DNA of 64,000 nt. Source: JAICNG01 sp035249985. GTDB lineage: Bacteria; Gemmatimonadota; Gemmatimonadetes; Gemmatimonadales; Gemmatimonadaceae. Position 1 is the stretch's first letter. Each line of letters begins with the position of its first letter. This document shows, piece by piece, positions 1 through 7,583 of this stretch. The translations under genes and the position numbers were made by a program. Where the stretch lies: positions 1-64,000 of the forward strand of contig DATFFP010000073.1 in the NCBI GenBank assembly GCA_035249985.1. The letters are read 5' to 3'. Below the pieces are notes generated by a model that saw nothing but the letters and a program-made list of their open reading frames with translations, made no database searches and had not been told where the DNA came from.

Positions 1-463
1 CGTCGCGCGCCGCCCCGGCGGTGTCCCACGCCGGTTGCGGCGTGATGTGCTTGTAGCGACCGAGAAAATGCGAGCATTGGCCGAGCATGACTGGATGGCT
101 GGAAAGCGTCCGCAGCGATTTGATCGTCGCACCGGGCACGGCGAGGAGACACAGGTGCACCGGAACGACGACCTCGGCGACGATCTTCAGGCCGTCGTGC
201 AAGCTGAGGAGATCATACGCGACGTCGAGGCCGCCGACGAGCGTGCTCTCGATGGGAAGCATCCCGTAGTCGACATCACGGGATTCCGCGGCCGACATCA
301 CATCCTCGAAGGTCGATTTCGGGATGGGCTCGGCCGCGCCGCGCCAAAGGAGATGGATGGCCTCCTCGCCAAATGCTCCGAACTCTCCCTGGAACGCGAC
401 GCGCAGTCGCTCGAGCGTGCGTTGCGGCGCGGGATTGGGTTCAGGCAGCGTGTCGGGTTCCAT
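1..463 (-). CDS. pheA: Prephenate dehydratase, 3' end cut by window edge
   Basis: Converts prephenate to phenylpyruvate in phenylalanine synthesis, in the cytoplasm. Reading the minus strand from the ATG at 463 gives 154 codons with no stop before the window edge. The product starts MEPDTLPEPNPAPQR and then shows family motifs: RVAFQGEFGAFGEEA near residue 20 (substrate-site loop), DYGMLPIESTLVGG near 65, VPVHLCLLAVPG near 105, and SHPVMLGQC followed by a DTAGAA motif near the cut end. The ACT regulatory domain, if present, lies outside the window. No upstream same-strand neighbour is visible; the divergent gene starts at 714 beyond a repeat. Family assignment rests on motif order. The long plus-strand frame over the same bases is a shadow. 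Confidence 0.85.
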   Translation of the reverse strand, partial: MEPDTLPEPNPAPQRTLERLRVAFQGEFGAFGEEAIHLLWRGAAEPIPKSTFEDVMSAAESRDVDYGMLPIESTLVGGLDVAYDLLSLHDGLKIVAEVVVPVHLCLLAVPGATIKSLRTLSSHPVMLGQCSHFLGRYKHITPQPAWDTAGAARD

Positions 464-512
464 CGCCGGGGAATGTGCACCTGCCGGACGTGGGGTCAAC
501 ACCCGGGGGAGG

Positions 513-660
513 GCTGCGACCTGCGAACTGCGAACTGCGACCTGCGAGCTAACGGCTTCCCATGCAACTACTGGCCGGCCGTAGCTTCCCGAGGTTTTAG
601 GTCGCAGTTCGCAGCTCGCAGTTCGCAGTTCGCAGCTCGTGGTTCGCAACTCGCAGTTCG
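513..660. repeat. Intergenic repeat, CTGCGAACTGCGA family (copy 1)
   Basis: A left block of tandem CTGCGAACTGCGA/CTGCGACCTGCGA units (513-550) faces a longer right block of the reverse complement, CGCAGTTCGCAGCT units (599-660). A TAGCTTCCCGAGG stretch near 582-594 is shared with the copy at 39950-40058. It lies between divergent genes. The unit period of 7-8 bases is irregular and there are no spacers, so this is not a CRISPR array. Confidence 0.85.
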
Positions 661-713
661 CTCTTCCGGCCCCGGATATGCGGAAATCCCCGTCAACCCG
701 CACAAAGCTTCCC

Positions 714-920
714 ATGACTACCGCTCTCGACCGTCCGATGAAGCGCGAGCTCGAGCTCGACGGAGTACGCTACACCGTCACGATTTCGCCTGATGGCATC
801 AAGGTGACCGAGAAGGGAAAACGCAAAGGACAGGAGATCACCTGGCGCGACATTATTTCAGGCGATGCCGCATTGCGGCGTGATCTCAGCCTGTCGGTAG
901 GCGCGTTGGGCACCGAGTAG
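714..920 (+). CDS. Small hypothetical protein (68 aa)
   Basis: Not recognised. The product MTTALDRPMKRELELDGV... is a compact alpha/beta-looking polypeptide with no signal peptide or membrane segment, rich in Lys/Arg/Glu, ending VGALGTE. The frame is open further upstream to 639, but that extension is made of repeat sequence (SQFALPAPD...), so the ATG at 714 is preferred. It is separated by 9 bases from the next gene and is probably co-transcribed with it. Support is the sensible amino-acid composition and fit between the repeat and the neighbour. Confidence 0.65.
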   Translation: MTTALDRPMKRELELDGVRYTVTISPDGIKVTEKGKRKGQEITWRDIISGDAALRRDLSLSVGALGTE

Positions 921-929
921 TCCCCGTGC

Positions 930-1568
930 ATGGCGGACATGGCGGATTCGGTACTCATCCTCGGCGCCACCGGGCTCGTGGGCGCCGAATGCGTGCGCCA
1001 GTTCGCTGCGGCGCCGCGGTTCGCGCGTGTCGTTGCGATCGCGCGACGCCCGCTGGGGACACCGGCGTCCGTGCGCGTCGAGAGTCACGTGATCGACTTC
1101 GAGCGGCTCGACGACGTGGCGCATCACTTCCGGGTGTCGCATATCGTCTGCGCGTTGGGAACGACCATCAAGCAGGCCGGCAGTCAGGATCGCTTTCGCC
1201 GCGTCGATCATGACTACCCGCTGGCCGCGGCGCGCCTGGGGCTGCGCGAAGGCGCACGACACTTCCTGCTCGTGACCGCGATCGGGGCCAGCGCGCGATC
1301 GCGGGTGTTCTACAGTCGCGTGAAGGGTGAAGTCGAAGATGCCATCCGTGGCCTGCCCTATCGAAGCGTGACGATCGTGCGCCCATCGCTGCTGCTTGGC
1401 GACCGTACCGAGACCCGCCTCGGCGAGCAGATCGGCAAACTTTTCGCGGCGGTAGTGCCAAAGAGATACAAGCCAGTGCAGGCGAGCGCGGTGGCGGGCG
1501 CGCTGGTTCGGGCCGCGACCGAAGATCGGCCTGGAGTGAGACTCATCGATTCCCGGGAGATCGTGTGA
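930..1568 (+). CDS. NAD(P)-binding Rossmann protein, atypical SDR (TIP30/HTATIP2-like)
   Basis: An NAD(P)H-binding protein of the atypical short-chain dehydrogenase type; the substrate cannot be deduced. The N-terminus has a Rossmann beta strand and glycine motif, VLILGATGLVG, at residues 8-18. It continues with CALGTTIKQAGSQ near 70-82 and a YSRVKGEVE segment near 130, where Tyr and Lys occupy the usual SDR catalytic spacing. A VRPSLLLGDR motif near 152 is typical of the TIP30/NmrA-like group. At 212 residues it matches that family's length. An alternative start is the in-frame ATG at 939. A perfect 42-bp inverted repeat begins 5 bases after the stop. Confidence 0.85.
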   Translation: MADMADSVLILGATGLVGAECVRQFAAAPRFARVVAIARRPLGTPASVRVESHVIDFERLDDVAHHFRVSHIVCALGTTIKQAGSQDRFRRVDHDYPLAAARLGLREGARHFLLVTAIGASARSRVFYSRVKGEVEDAIRGLPYRSVTIVRPSLLLGDRTETRLGEQIGKLFAAVVPKRYKPVQASAVAGALVRAATEDRPGVRLIDSREIV

Positions 1569-1572
1569 AGAA

Positions 1573-1669
1573 CGGCAAAGATGACAGAGTTCAGAATACA
1601 GAATTCAGAATTCACACACGGCGTTTCTGAATTCTGAATTCTGTATTCTGAACTCTGTCATCTTTGCCG
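1573..1669. repeat. Perfect 42-bp inverted repeat rich in GAATTC-like units
   Basis: The arm 1573-1614 is exactly complementary to 1628-1669, leaving a 13-base loop (1615-1627). The arms carry TTCAGAAT/ACAGAATTC units and are much more AT-rich than the surroundings. It lies between two tandem plus-strand genes, 5 bases after one stop and 23 before the next start, and could fold into a very long hairpin. Confidence 0.95.
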
Positions 1670-1691
1670 ATTTCCTGTTGCCGAGGGGTGA

Positions 1692-1961
1692 ATGTCACGG
1701 GCTTTCGTCAACGAGGACGCCTCCGGCGGCCCCAGGCGCCGCTTCTCCCTTCCCGCCCGCGACGACCCCGAGTTCGACGCGGCTGCGGCCGCGGCCTTGC
1801 TCGAAGCGGCGCGCGACGGCGCCACCGGCGACGCGGAGGAAGCCACGGGATATCGCTGGGGCGCGACCCAGCTGCATCCGCATGTCACGCGCATCCTCGC
1901 GCGTGCGCGACAGGAGGGTGACGAACGGCTCGAGCAGCTCGCCGAACGATTCCTCCGCTGA
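1692..1961 (+). CDS. Conserved-looking hypothetical protein (89 aa)
   Basis: Not recognised with certainty. The protein is soluble, acidic and alanine-rich: MSRAFVNEDASGGPRRRF is followed by a proline/arginine linker (LPARDDPEFD), an alanine-rich helix, an EEATGYRWG motif near residue 50, and a C-terminal helix ending LAERFLR. The first ten residues resemble the openings I recall for GreA/GreB-associated small proteins, but this is a weak impression. GAGGGGTGA precedes the ATG. It follows the 42-bp hairpin, so it may be a separate transcript. Confidence 0.6.
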   Translation: MSRAFVNEDASGGPRRRFSLPARDDPEFDAAAAAALLEAARDGATGDAEEATGYRWGATQLHPHVTRILARARQEGDERLEQLAERFLR

Positions 1962-2017
1962 CGCGGCGTTGCGATGACGTCCCGCCACCACTAAGGTAGG
2001 CATCTCCTGGAGGATTC

Positions 2018-2371
2018 GTGACATCACCGCATTCGCCCATCACCGCGACGATGCCATGCCGCTCGTGCGACATGGAGATCTCCGCCATCGCGCGCGAATG
2101 TCCGTACTGCGGCGCCGAGCAGTTCGATACGCGCAGCAGTGCGCTCGCGATGCGCGACGTGCCCAGTGAAAAGCGTGCCCTAACGACGGGCCTGCTCTGT
2201 CTGCTCCTCGGCGTGTTCGGTGCGCACCGGTTCTACGTCGGTAAGCACATCACGGGATTCCTTCAGCTCATCACACTCGGTGGAATGGGCATCTGGATGC
2301 TCGTCGACCTCATCATGCTCATCACCGGCCAGTTCAAGGACAAAGAGGGACGCCCAATCACCGAGCTATGA
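2018..2371 (+). CDS. TM2-domain membrane protein with N-terminal zinc ribbon
   Basis: A small inner-membrane protein. Residues 12-32 hold a double CxxC zinc ribbon (CRSCDMEI ... CPYCGAEQ). Residues 50-117 form a TM2 domain: a first helix (LTTGLLCLLLGVFGAHRFYVG), the GxxGxHRFYxG hallmark, and a second helix (LITLGGMGIWMLVDLIML). The start is GTG at 2018, chosen because CTGGAGGA sits 5-8 bases upstream; an ATG at 2051 would remove part of the leader but keep the ribbon. Its stop overlaps the OsmC start (ATGA), so the two genes are translationally coupled. TM2 proteins have no settled biochemical role. Confidence 0.9.
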   Translation: MTSPHSPITATMPCRSCDMEISAIARECPYCGAEQFDTRSSALAMRDVPSEKRALTTGLLCLLLGVFGAHRFYVGKHITGFLQLITLGGMGIWMLVDLIMLITGQFKDKEGRPITEL

Positions 2372-2754
2372 CGACCCCGCCCCCTCCGCCTCGCGAATAC
2401 GCGGTCGACGCGCACTCCACGTCCACGTTTGGACGCGTCATGTGCAGCGCGCGCACGCATCACTTCATCATTGACGGGCCGGTGGCGAATGGATGCCCGG
2501 GCGAGGAGCTCACACCACCGGAAGCGTTTCTCTCGGGCGTCGCGGCGTGTGGCGTGGAGCTGGTGCAGGTCATCGCTCGCGAGCAGTCAGTGCCGGTGCA
2601 GGGTGTCGCGGTACGAATTCAGGCGGTCGTCGATCGAAGCAGGCCCGTGCGGCCCGACGTCACGGTCTTCAACACAGTGCGAATGCGCTTCACGCTTACG
2701 GGCGTGCCCCGCGACCGCGCTGGTGGATTGATCGAGCAGTTCAAGAAGCGCTGA
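2368..2754 (+). CDS. OsmC family protein
   Basis: OsmC/Ohr-type proteins reduce organic hydroperoxides with a pair of cysteines or act as related thiol proteins. This 128-residue product has the family core ELTPPEAFLSGVAACGVELVQVIAREQ (start near residue 48), in which the Cys after GVAA is the conserved second cysteine; another Cys is near residue 31 (VMCSARTH). The C-terminus IEQFKKR stops before the usual CPVYRTL-like tail, so it is slightly short. It overlaps the TM2 gene by 4 bases and is followed 72 bases later by msrA, suggesting an oxidative-stress grouping (inference). Confidence 0.85.
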   Translation: MTTPPPPPREYAVDAHSTSTFGRVMCSARTHHFIIDGPVANGCPGEELTPPEAFLSGVAACGVELVQVIAREQSVPVQGVAVRIQAVVDRSRPVRPDVTVFNTVRMRFTLTGVPRDRAGGLIEQFKKR

Positions 2755-2826
2755 CCGCTCTACGGCACGGTCGCGGTCGCGACCCCGGACGTAGCGGTGG
2801 AGTATGACGTCGTTTAGCCTTCCAGA

Positions 2827-3372
2827 ATGATCGAGACTCAACACGAGGTCGCAACGCTCGGCGGCGGATGCTTCTGGTGCCTCGACGCGGCGTTTCGTCT
2901 GCTCAAGGGCGTAATCAACGTGGAGTCGGGCTACGCGGGCGGTACGCGCCCCAACCCGACGTACGAGCAAGTGTGCACGGGCGCGACTGGCCACGCCGAG
3001 GTCGCGCAGGTGACGTTCGATCCGTCGATCATCAGCTACCGTGACCTGCTCGACGTCTTCTTCACGATCCACGATCCGACGCAGCTGAACCGCCAGGGCG
3101 CCGACATCGGTACGCAGTACCGCTCGGCGATCTTTCCGCACACCGAGGAGCAGCGCCGGGACGCGGAACGCGCGATCAAGGAGCTCGAGGCGAGCGCAGC
3201 GTGGGACGATCCGATCGTCACCACGATCGAGCCGCTCACGAAGTTCTATCCCGCGGAGACCTATCACCAGGACTATTATGCGCGAAACTCGAGGCAGCCC
3301 TACTGCCAGGCCGTGATCGCGCCCAAGATCGCGAAGCTGCGAAAGATGCACTTCGAGCGGCTGTCGGTCTGA
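2827..3372 (+). CDS. msrA: Peptide-methionine (S)-S-oxide reductase MsrA
   Basis: Repairs methionine-S-sulfoxide in proteins with thioredoxin as reductant. The signature GCFWC is at residues 14-18, with Cys15 catalytic. Further family blocks are VESGYAGG at 32-39, TGHAEVAQVTFDP near 54, and YHQDYYARN near 146; Cys160 in QPYCQ is the probable resolving cysteine. At 181 residues it is a complete single-domain MsrA with no MsrB fusion and no signal peptide, so it should be cytoplasmic. The start ATG at 2827 is the first in frame. It lies downstream of the OsmC gene on the same strand. Confidence 0.96.
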   Translation: MIETQHEVATLGGGCFWCLDAAFRLLKGVINVESGYAGGTRPNPTYEQVCTGATGHAEVAQVTFDPSIISYRDLLDVFFTIHDPTQLNRQGADIGTQYRSAIFPHTEEQRRDAERAIKELEASAAWDDPIVTTIEPLTKFYPAETYHQDYYARNSRQPYCQAVIAPKIAKLRKMHFERLSV

Positions 3373-3382
3373 GCGCTGACGC

Positions 3383-3796
3383 ATGACGGCGACGCTCGAG
3401 GAATCAGCGGATCGTCACCGGTGGACCTTCGATGCACATCGCGTCACCAGGTTGTGCGTCGAGCCATCGGCGATGCGGCTCGAGACGTGGACTCTCGAGG
3501 CATCGGCGGAGGTGCGCATCGCTGCGCCGTTTCGCTACCGCGAGCCGGACGGCTCCGAGCGCGCGATCGATCCGGGCGAACCCGAGCGGCTCGCCCCACT
3601 GCTCGGATTACTGCAGCGCCGGCTGGAATGGCTCGAGATCGTACGCGGCGGCGAGATCACGCTGCGCTTCGGCGATGGCTCCGAGCTCCGCTGTGCACCG
3701 CGAGGGCGCGGCGCGACGTGGGAAGTGCGCGGCGGCGGTGCGCTCGAGGGCATCGAGTATCGAGGGGCGAGTGGGGAGGTGCCGTGGAGGAGCTGA
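3383..3796 (+). CDS. Hypothetical protein (137 aa)
   Basis: Function not recognised. The sequence is soluble and strand-rich, with alternating hydrophobic residues (TWTLEASAEVRIAAPFRYR, EITLRFGDGSELRCAPR), like a small beta-sandwich protein, and has no signal peptide. It begins 10 bases after msrA and may be co-transcribed. Its TGA stop (3794-3796) falls inside the first unit of the inverted repeat at 3791-3879. Confidence 0.65.
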   Translation: MTATLEESADRHRWTFDAHRVTRLCVEPSAMRLETWTLEASAEVRIAAPFRYREPDGSERAIDPGEPERLAPLLGLLQRRLEWLEIVRGGEITLRFGDGSELRCAPRGRGATWEVRGGGALEGIEYRGASGEVPWRS

Positions 3797-3879
3797 GGCG
3801 CTGAAAGCGCTGAAAGCGCTGGAGGCGCTGTGAGATTCAGATGAGTTCCAGCGCCTTCAGCGCCTCCAGCGCCTCAGCT
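3791..3879. repeat. GCGCTG(A/G)AGGCGCTG inverted repeat between convergent genes
   Basis: The left side has tandem GCGCTGAAA/GCGCTGGAG units and the right side the complement, CAGCGCCTCCAGCGCC. The outer termini AGCTGAGGCGCTG and CAGCGCCTCAGCT match exactly. The left terminus contains the TGA of the plus-strand gene and the right terminus touches the TAG of the minus-strand VOC gene. A related copy lies at 59266-59353. Confidence 0.85.
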
Positions 3880-4240
3880 ACTTCGTCCCCAGCACGAACC
3901 GATTCCCATCCGGATCGTGAAAGGTGGTGTACGTTCCCCACGGCTCCTTCTTCGGAGGCGCGCTGAAGGTCACACCCTTGGCCGAGAGCTCTTTCCACGT
4001 CTTCTCGACATCGTCGGTCCAGAATACCACATTCTGATCGGTGCCGATGCGATTCTCGTGGCCATCGGGTGTGAACAGCACGAGGCGTGTGTCGGCGCCC
4101 GGGATGCGGAGCTCGATCCATCGCTGCTTCCCCATCGGCTGGTCGGTGGCGACCGTCAGTCCCACCTGGTCGCGCCAGAACGCAAGAGAGCGATCCTGAT
4201 CGCGAACGGGGATGCTGGCGAATTTGATACCCTTTATCAT
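3878..4240 (-). CDS. VOC/glyoxalase-bleomycin-resistance family protein
   Basis: A single vicinal-oxygen-chelate domain protein of 120 residues. The two beta-alpha-beta-beta-beta modules are visible: KFASIPVRDQDRSLAFWRDQVGL (start residue 5) and NVVFWTDDVEKTWKELSAKGV (about residue 68), ending in the typical HDPDGNRFVLGTK. Such proteins bind a metal and act on small electrophiles or as resistance proteins; the substrate is unknown. The start at 4240 (MIKGIKF) is chosen over an upstream extension rich in Trp/Arg/His that lacks family similarity. It is divergent from the HTH gene at 4321. Confidence 0.88.
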   Translation of the reverse strand: MIKGIKFASIPVRDQDRSLAFWRDQVGLTVATDQPMGKQRWIELRIPGADTRLVLFTPDGHENRIGTDQNVVFWTDDVEKTWKELSAKGVTFSAPPKKEPWGTYTTFHDPDGNRFVLGTK

Positions 4241-4320
4241 GTCGGTCTCCTCGCACGCATGATTGGTCGCGGGAAATCTTGGCGGGTCGGCCGCGCGCGT
4301 CCAGCCGTGCAAGCGGTGCC

Positions 4321-4635
4321 ATGGCAATGAGTGCCATAGCCAGGCTGGGGCTCGATCCCTATGTGGTCGATACGCTCATGCCCGACCTGGTCGGCCACGA
4401 CCGGCGCCCCTCCGCCTTTCTCGTCTACCTGTATCTCTGGCGCCAGACCAACGCCGGACGCTCGCGAAGCGACGAGATTCCGCTGCGCGCCATCGCCGAG
4501 GGGACGGGGATGTCGAAGCGCGCCGTGCAGAACGCGATACGTGCACTGGCGCGGCGGCGGCTCGTCACGGCCTCGCACGCGAGTCCAACCTCAGCACCGA
4601 CGTTTGTCGTACACCGCCCGTGGGCGCGTCGATGA
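4321..4635 (+). CDS. Helix-turn-helix regulator, first gene of ABC export operon
   Basis: A DNA-binding protein of about 104 residues. It opens with a helical segment (DPYVVDTLMPDLVGHDRRPSA), followed by a winged-helix unit, IPLRAIAEGTGMSKRAVQNA, near residues 50-70 and a wing, RRRLVTASHAS. The layout resembles GntR/MarR-like or replication-initiator HTH_36 domains. The ATG at 4321 is preferred; a second in-frame ATG is at 4327. Its TGA overlaps the next ATG (ATGA at 4632), so it is translationally coupled to the ABC ATPase and probably controls that operon (inference). Confidence 0.75.
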   Translation: MAMSAIARLGLDPYVVDTLMPDLVGHDRRPSAFLVYLYLWRQTNAGRSRSDEIPLRAIAEGTGMSKRAVQNAIRALARRRLVTASHASPTSAPTFVVHRPWARR

Positions 4636-5570
4636 CGCCTGCGCCACCAGCACTCGCCGTGCGCGCGCTCCACAAGCGCTACGGCGATGTCGTGGCGGTC
4701 GACGGGCTCGATCTCGAGGTGCGGCCTGGGGAATGCTTCGGCCTTCTCGGACCGAACGGCGCGGGCAAGACCACGACGATCGAGATCTGCGAGGGGCTGC
4801 TCGCGCCGACATCGGGCGAGGTCGAGGTGCTCGGCCGCCGTTGGTCGTCACATGAGCGCGAGCTTCGCCAGTTGCTTGGCATTCAACTCCAGGAGACGCA
4901 GCTCGCCGAGAAGCTCACCGTGCGAGAGACGGTGCGGCTCTTTCGAAGCTTCTACGATCGAGGGCGCGAGGCCGAGGAGGTGATTGCGCTCGTGCAGCTC
5001 GAGGAGAAAACGCGTGCGCGCGTGGGCTCGCTCTCCGGCGGACAGAAACAGCGTCTCGCGCTCGCCTGCGCGCTCGTCGGCGATCCGCAGCTTCTGTTTC
5101 TCGACGAGCCGACGACGGGCCTCGATCCGCAGGCCCGCCGACAGCTCTGGGACCTCATCGGCGTCCTTCGCGCCGGCGGACGCACCATCGTCCTCACCAC
5201 TCACTACATGGAGGAGGCCGAGCGGCTGTGCGATCGCGTCGCCATCGTCGATCATGGCCGCGCCATCGCCCTCGGTACGCCGCGCGTGCTGGTGCAGTCG
5301 CTCGGCGCCGACCACGTGGTGGAGTTCGCGATAGGTGGCGCGGATTCGCTCGGCGCGGAGACGTTGTCGCGCCTCGACGGCGTGCGCAGCGTGCGAGGCG
5401 AGAATGGCTCCTGGTCGCTGACGGTCGCGGAGCTCCACGTGGCGCTCCCGGCGATTCTGGCCGAGGTCGAGCGACGTGGAGCGACGCTGGCTGAGCTTCG
5501 AACGCATTCCGCGACGCTGGAAGACGTGTTCGTGTCGCTCACCGGCCGGCGCTTGCGCGAGGGCGCATGA
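4632..5570 (+). CDS. ABC transporter ATP-binding protein (ABC-2 type exporter)
   Basis: The ATPase subunit of an ABC-2 exporter. Walker A GPNGAGKTT is near residue 40, the signature LSGGQKQRLALACAL near 135, and Walker B LLFLDEPTTGLDP near 155. TTHYMEEAERLCDRVAI contains the H-loop. A C-terminal DUF4162-like extension (residues 220-312) is typical of CcmA/DrrA-like proteins. The start overlaps the stop of the HTH gene, and its own stop overlaps the permease start (ATGA), so the three genes form a tight operon. The exported compound cannot be inferred. Confidence 0.95.
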   Translation: MTPAPPALAVRALHKRYGDVVAVDGLDLEVRPGECFGLLGPNGAGKTTTIEICEGLLAPTSGEVEVLGRRWSSHERELRQLLGIQLQETQLAEKLTVRETVRLFRSFYDRGREAEEVIALVQLEEKTRARVGSLSGGQKQRLALACALVGDPQLLFLDEPTTGLDPQARRQLWDLIGVLRAGGRTIVLTTHYMEEAERLCDRVAIVDHGRAIALGTPRVLVQSLGADHVVEFAIGGADSLGAETLSRLDGVRSVRGENGSWSLTVAELHVALPAILAEVERRGATLAELRTHSATLEDVFVSLTGRRLREGA

Positions 5571-6655
5571 GCGTGAGCGTGTCGCATGCACCAGCCGTCC
5601 GTCGTCGGCGCGGTCTGCGGGAGCATCCGCTCGCCCAGCTCGTCATGGTGCGCTTCCTGGAGTTTTGGCGGGAGCCCGAGGCGGTGTTCTGGGTTTTCAT
5701 CTTCCCGATCCTTCTCGCCGCGGGACTTGGCATCGCCTTTCGTCAGCGCGCGCCGGAAGTCGTGAAGGTCGGCGTGCTCGTGTCGGACGAGCACGCAGGG
5801 ACGATCAGTGATGCCATCGCGCGTGATTCGCGTCTCGACGTGGTTCCGCTCGACGACAGCGCGGGGATGCACGCGCTTCGGACGGGGCGCATCGCTCTGT
5901 TCGTGGTGCCGCGCGCCGAGCGAACGGTCGAGTACCGGTACGACGACACGCGTCCCGACGCGCAGAACGCGCGACTGCTCGTCGACGATGCGATTCAACG
6001 GGCGGGCGGGCGGCAGGATGTCGCCACCGTGCGCGACCGGCACGTGCGCGAGCCAGGCGCACGCTACATCGACTTCGTGATCCCCGGCTTGCTGGCGATG
6101 AATCTGATGGGAAGCGGCATCTGGGGCGTGGGGTTCACGATCGTCGAGTCGCGGCGAAAGAAGCTGCTCAAGCGCCTCGTGGCGACGCCGATGTCACGCT
6201 CGCAATATCTCGCGTCGTTCATCCTGGCGCGGCTCGCGATGCTGGTGCTCGAAGTGGGCGGCCTGCTCGGCTTCGGCATTTGGGTGTTCGGTGTTCCGGC
6301 GCGCGGGTCTCCGGGAACGTTGATCGCGGTCACGCTGCTCGCCGCGCTCGCGTTCAGCGCCATCGGGCTGCTCGTGGCCTCACGTGTGCGCACGATGGAG
6401 GGCGCGTCGGGATTGATGAACCTCGTCATGCTCCCGATGTGGATCTTCTCCGGCGTCTTCTTCTCGGCCTCGAACTTTCCGGATGCGGCGCAGCCATTCA
6501 TCCAGGCGCTTCCGCTCACGGCCGCCGCCGATGCGCTGCGGGCGACGCTGCTGGAGGGCGCCTCATTGGGTGTGCTCGGGGGCGAGCTGGGGATTCTCGG
6601 GGCGTGGTTGCTGGTCGCCTTCACCGCGGCCCTGGCGCTGTTCCGTTGGCGCTAG
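5567..6655 (+). CDS. ABC-2 family transporter permease
   Basis: The membrane partner of the preceding ATPase, 362 residues. A first membrane span (VFWVFIFPILLAAGLGIAF) near residues 42-60 is followed by a long extracytoplasmic region (about 65-170). Five further hydrophobic spans come between about 170 and 358, including FVIPGLLAMNLMGSGIWGVGF and an ABC-2 core, MNLVMLPMWIFSGVFFSASNFP. This matches the ABC-2/DrrB-YhaP fold. The 4-base overlap with the ATPase indicates coupled translation. Confidence 0.93.
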   Translation: MSVSVSHAPAVRRRRGLREHPLAQLVMVRFLEFWREPEAVFWVFIFPILLAAGLGIAFRQRAPEVVKVGVLVSDEHAGTISDAIARDSRLDVVPLDDSAGMHALRTGRIALFVVPRAERTVEYRYDDTRPDAQNARLLVDDAIQRAGGRQDVATVRDRHVREPGARYIDFVIPGLLAMNLMGSGIWGVGFTIVESRRKKLLKRLVATPMSRSQYLASFILARLAMLVLEVGGLLGFGIWVFGVPARGSPGTLIAVTLLAALAFSAIGLLVASRVRTMEGASGLMNLVMLPMWIFSGVFFSASNFPDAAQPFIQALPLTAAADALRATLLEGASLGVLGGELGILGAWLLVAFTAALALFRWR

Positions 6656-6692
6656 CGCGATCAGCGTTCCGCGCACGAACGTTGCACGACCA

Positions 6693-6938
6693 ATGCCCTC
6701 GATGCCTACCGAGCCGCTCCGTCCCGAGGACGTAGACGCCCTCCTTGCGCCCAACATGCGCACGACGGTCGCCGACCTGTTGTCGGCGCGCGACTCGCTG
6801 TTGCGGGCACGCGTCGCCTTCGAGCGACTGGCGGTGGCCGTCGAGCGCCTCCGCGAAGCCAGCCTCCGCGCGCAAAACGCCGCGCGCACCCTCGAGGCCG
6901 AGGTGAACCGCCACACCCGTCCCCCGCGCGCCGACTAG
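6693..6938 (+). CDS. Small hypothetical coiled-coil protein (81 aa)
   Basis: Not recognised. From residue 25 onward the protein is one long alanine/leucine/arginine-rich amphipathic helix (ARDSLLRARVAFERLAVAVE), consistent with a coiled coil; the N-terminus is proline-rich. An alternative start is the ATG at 6702. It follows the permease by 37 bases and may be the last gene of that operon. Similar alanine-rich frames arise by chance at this GC content, so support is moderate. Confidence 0.45.
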   Translation: MPSMPTEPLRPEDVDALLAPNMRTTVADLLSARDSLLRARVAFERLAVAVERLREASLRAQNAARTLEAEVNRHTRPPRAD

Positions 6939-7155
6939 CTCTTCCTGGGCGTGGTTTCTGGACGTTCTGAGGTACCGTCGGCATCATCTTCCACAGGCCG
7001 GCGTGGCGTCTGGCATCCAGGCTCAAGAGGCGACGCGGATGTCGCTGATTCAACGGATTACGCGAATGGTTCCTGGTGACGAGAACTTTCTACGCACGAG
7101 ACAAGATTTGTTTCCTTGGCTGTAGAGGAGTGCTCAATGCGCCAGGAACAATCGG

Positions 7156-7189
7156 CGTCATCCGCCAATCACGGATTTGGCGGATGACG
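7156..7189. terminator. 13-bp perfect hairpin at the 3' end of the GxxExxY gene
   Basis: CGTCATCCGCCAA (7156-7168) pairs exactly with TTGGCGGATGACG (7177-7189) around an 8-base loop. The stop codon of the minus-strand gene (7158-7160) is inside the stem. There is no U-tract, so it may be a repeat-borne structure rather than a classical terminator. Confidence 0.55.
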
Positions 7190-7583
7190 CGGATACATCG
7201 CGTTTGTTCGTAGAAATGACTCGATGGAATTGGGCCTCCGGCCCGAAATGCAACAGGAGGCCAACTTCGAGGTTCGTCGCCCGGAGATAGTTGAGGAGCT
7301 GCCGGTGCGCTGCTTTGGGGGTCTCGAGTGTCGCTTTCGTCTCAACGATAAGCCGCTCGTCGACGATCATATCGATTCGTTGCACAGCGAGGACATGTCC
7401 CTTGTACGTCACGTGGGTACTGACCTCGCGCGCTACACGGTGCCCGCGCTCGAGTAGCTCGCGCTCCAGAGCCATGATATAGACGTGCTCGAGAAAGCCG
7501 AAACCAAGAGTGTTGTACACCTCGTAGAACGCGCCGATAACGGAGCGCGTAAGCCGTTCCTCCAGTAGTTGCAGTTTCGTCAT
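7158..7583 (-). CDS. GxxExxY protein, PD-(D/E)XK nuclease-like
   Basis: A 141-residue protein of the GxxExxY family, whose fold is related to PD-(D/E)XK nucleases; its cellular role is unsettled. The eponymous motif is G29-F-L-E32-H-V-Y35, followed by a helix (MALERELLERGH) and the core RIDMIVDERLIVETKA near residues 80-95, where Asp and the E-x-K pair fit the nuclease signature. LLNYLRATNLEVGLLLHFG near 112 is the family's C-terminal block. The start at 7583 (MTKLQLLEE) is preferred to an upstream Met in non-family sequence. It is the only gene in a repeat-bounded element, and the last residues run into the hairpin at 7156-7189. Confidence 0.9.
   Translation of the reverse strand: MTKLQLLEERLTRSVIGAFYEVYNTLGFGFLEHVYIMALERELLERGHRVAREVSTHVTYKGHVLAVQRIDMIVDERLIVETKATLETPKAAHRQLLNYLRATNLEVGLLLHFGPEAQFHRVISTNKRDVSASSAKSVIGG

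Noticed and set aside
513..660. CRISPR-like direct repeats
   Set aside because: Units of 7-8 bases with no unique spacers, arranged as an inverted repeat; no cas genes in the window.
35..793. Long plus-strand frame of 252 codons at the window start
   Set aside because: Antisense to the prephenate dehydratase gene and then built from CTGCGA repeats; composition is Arg/Gln-rich without family similarity.
7224..7457. Plus-strand frame inside the GxxExxY element
   Set aside because: Antisense of the better supported GxxExxY gene, which has its family motif and nuclease core.
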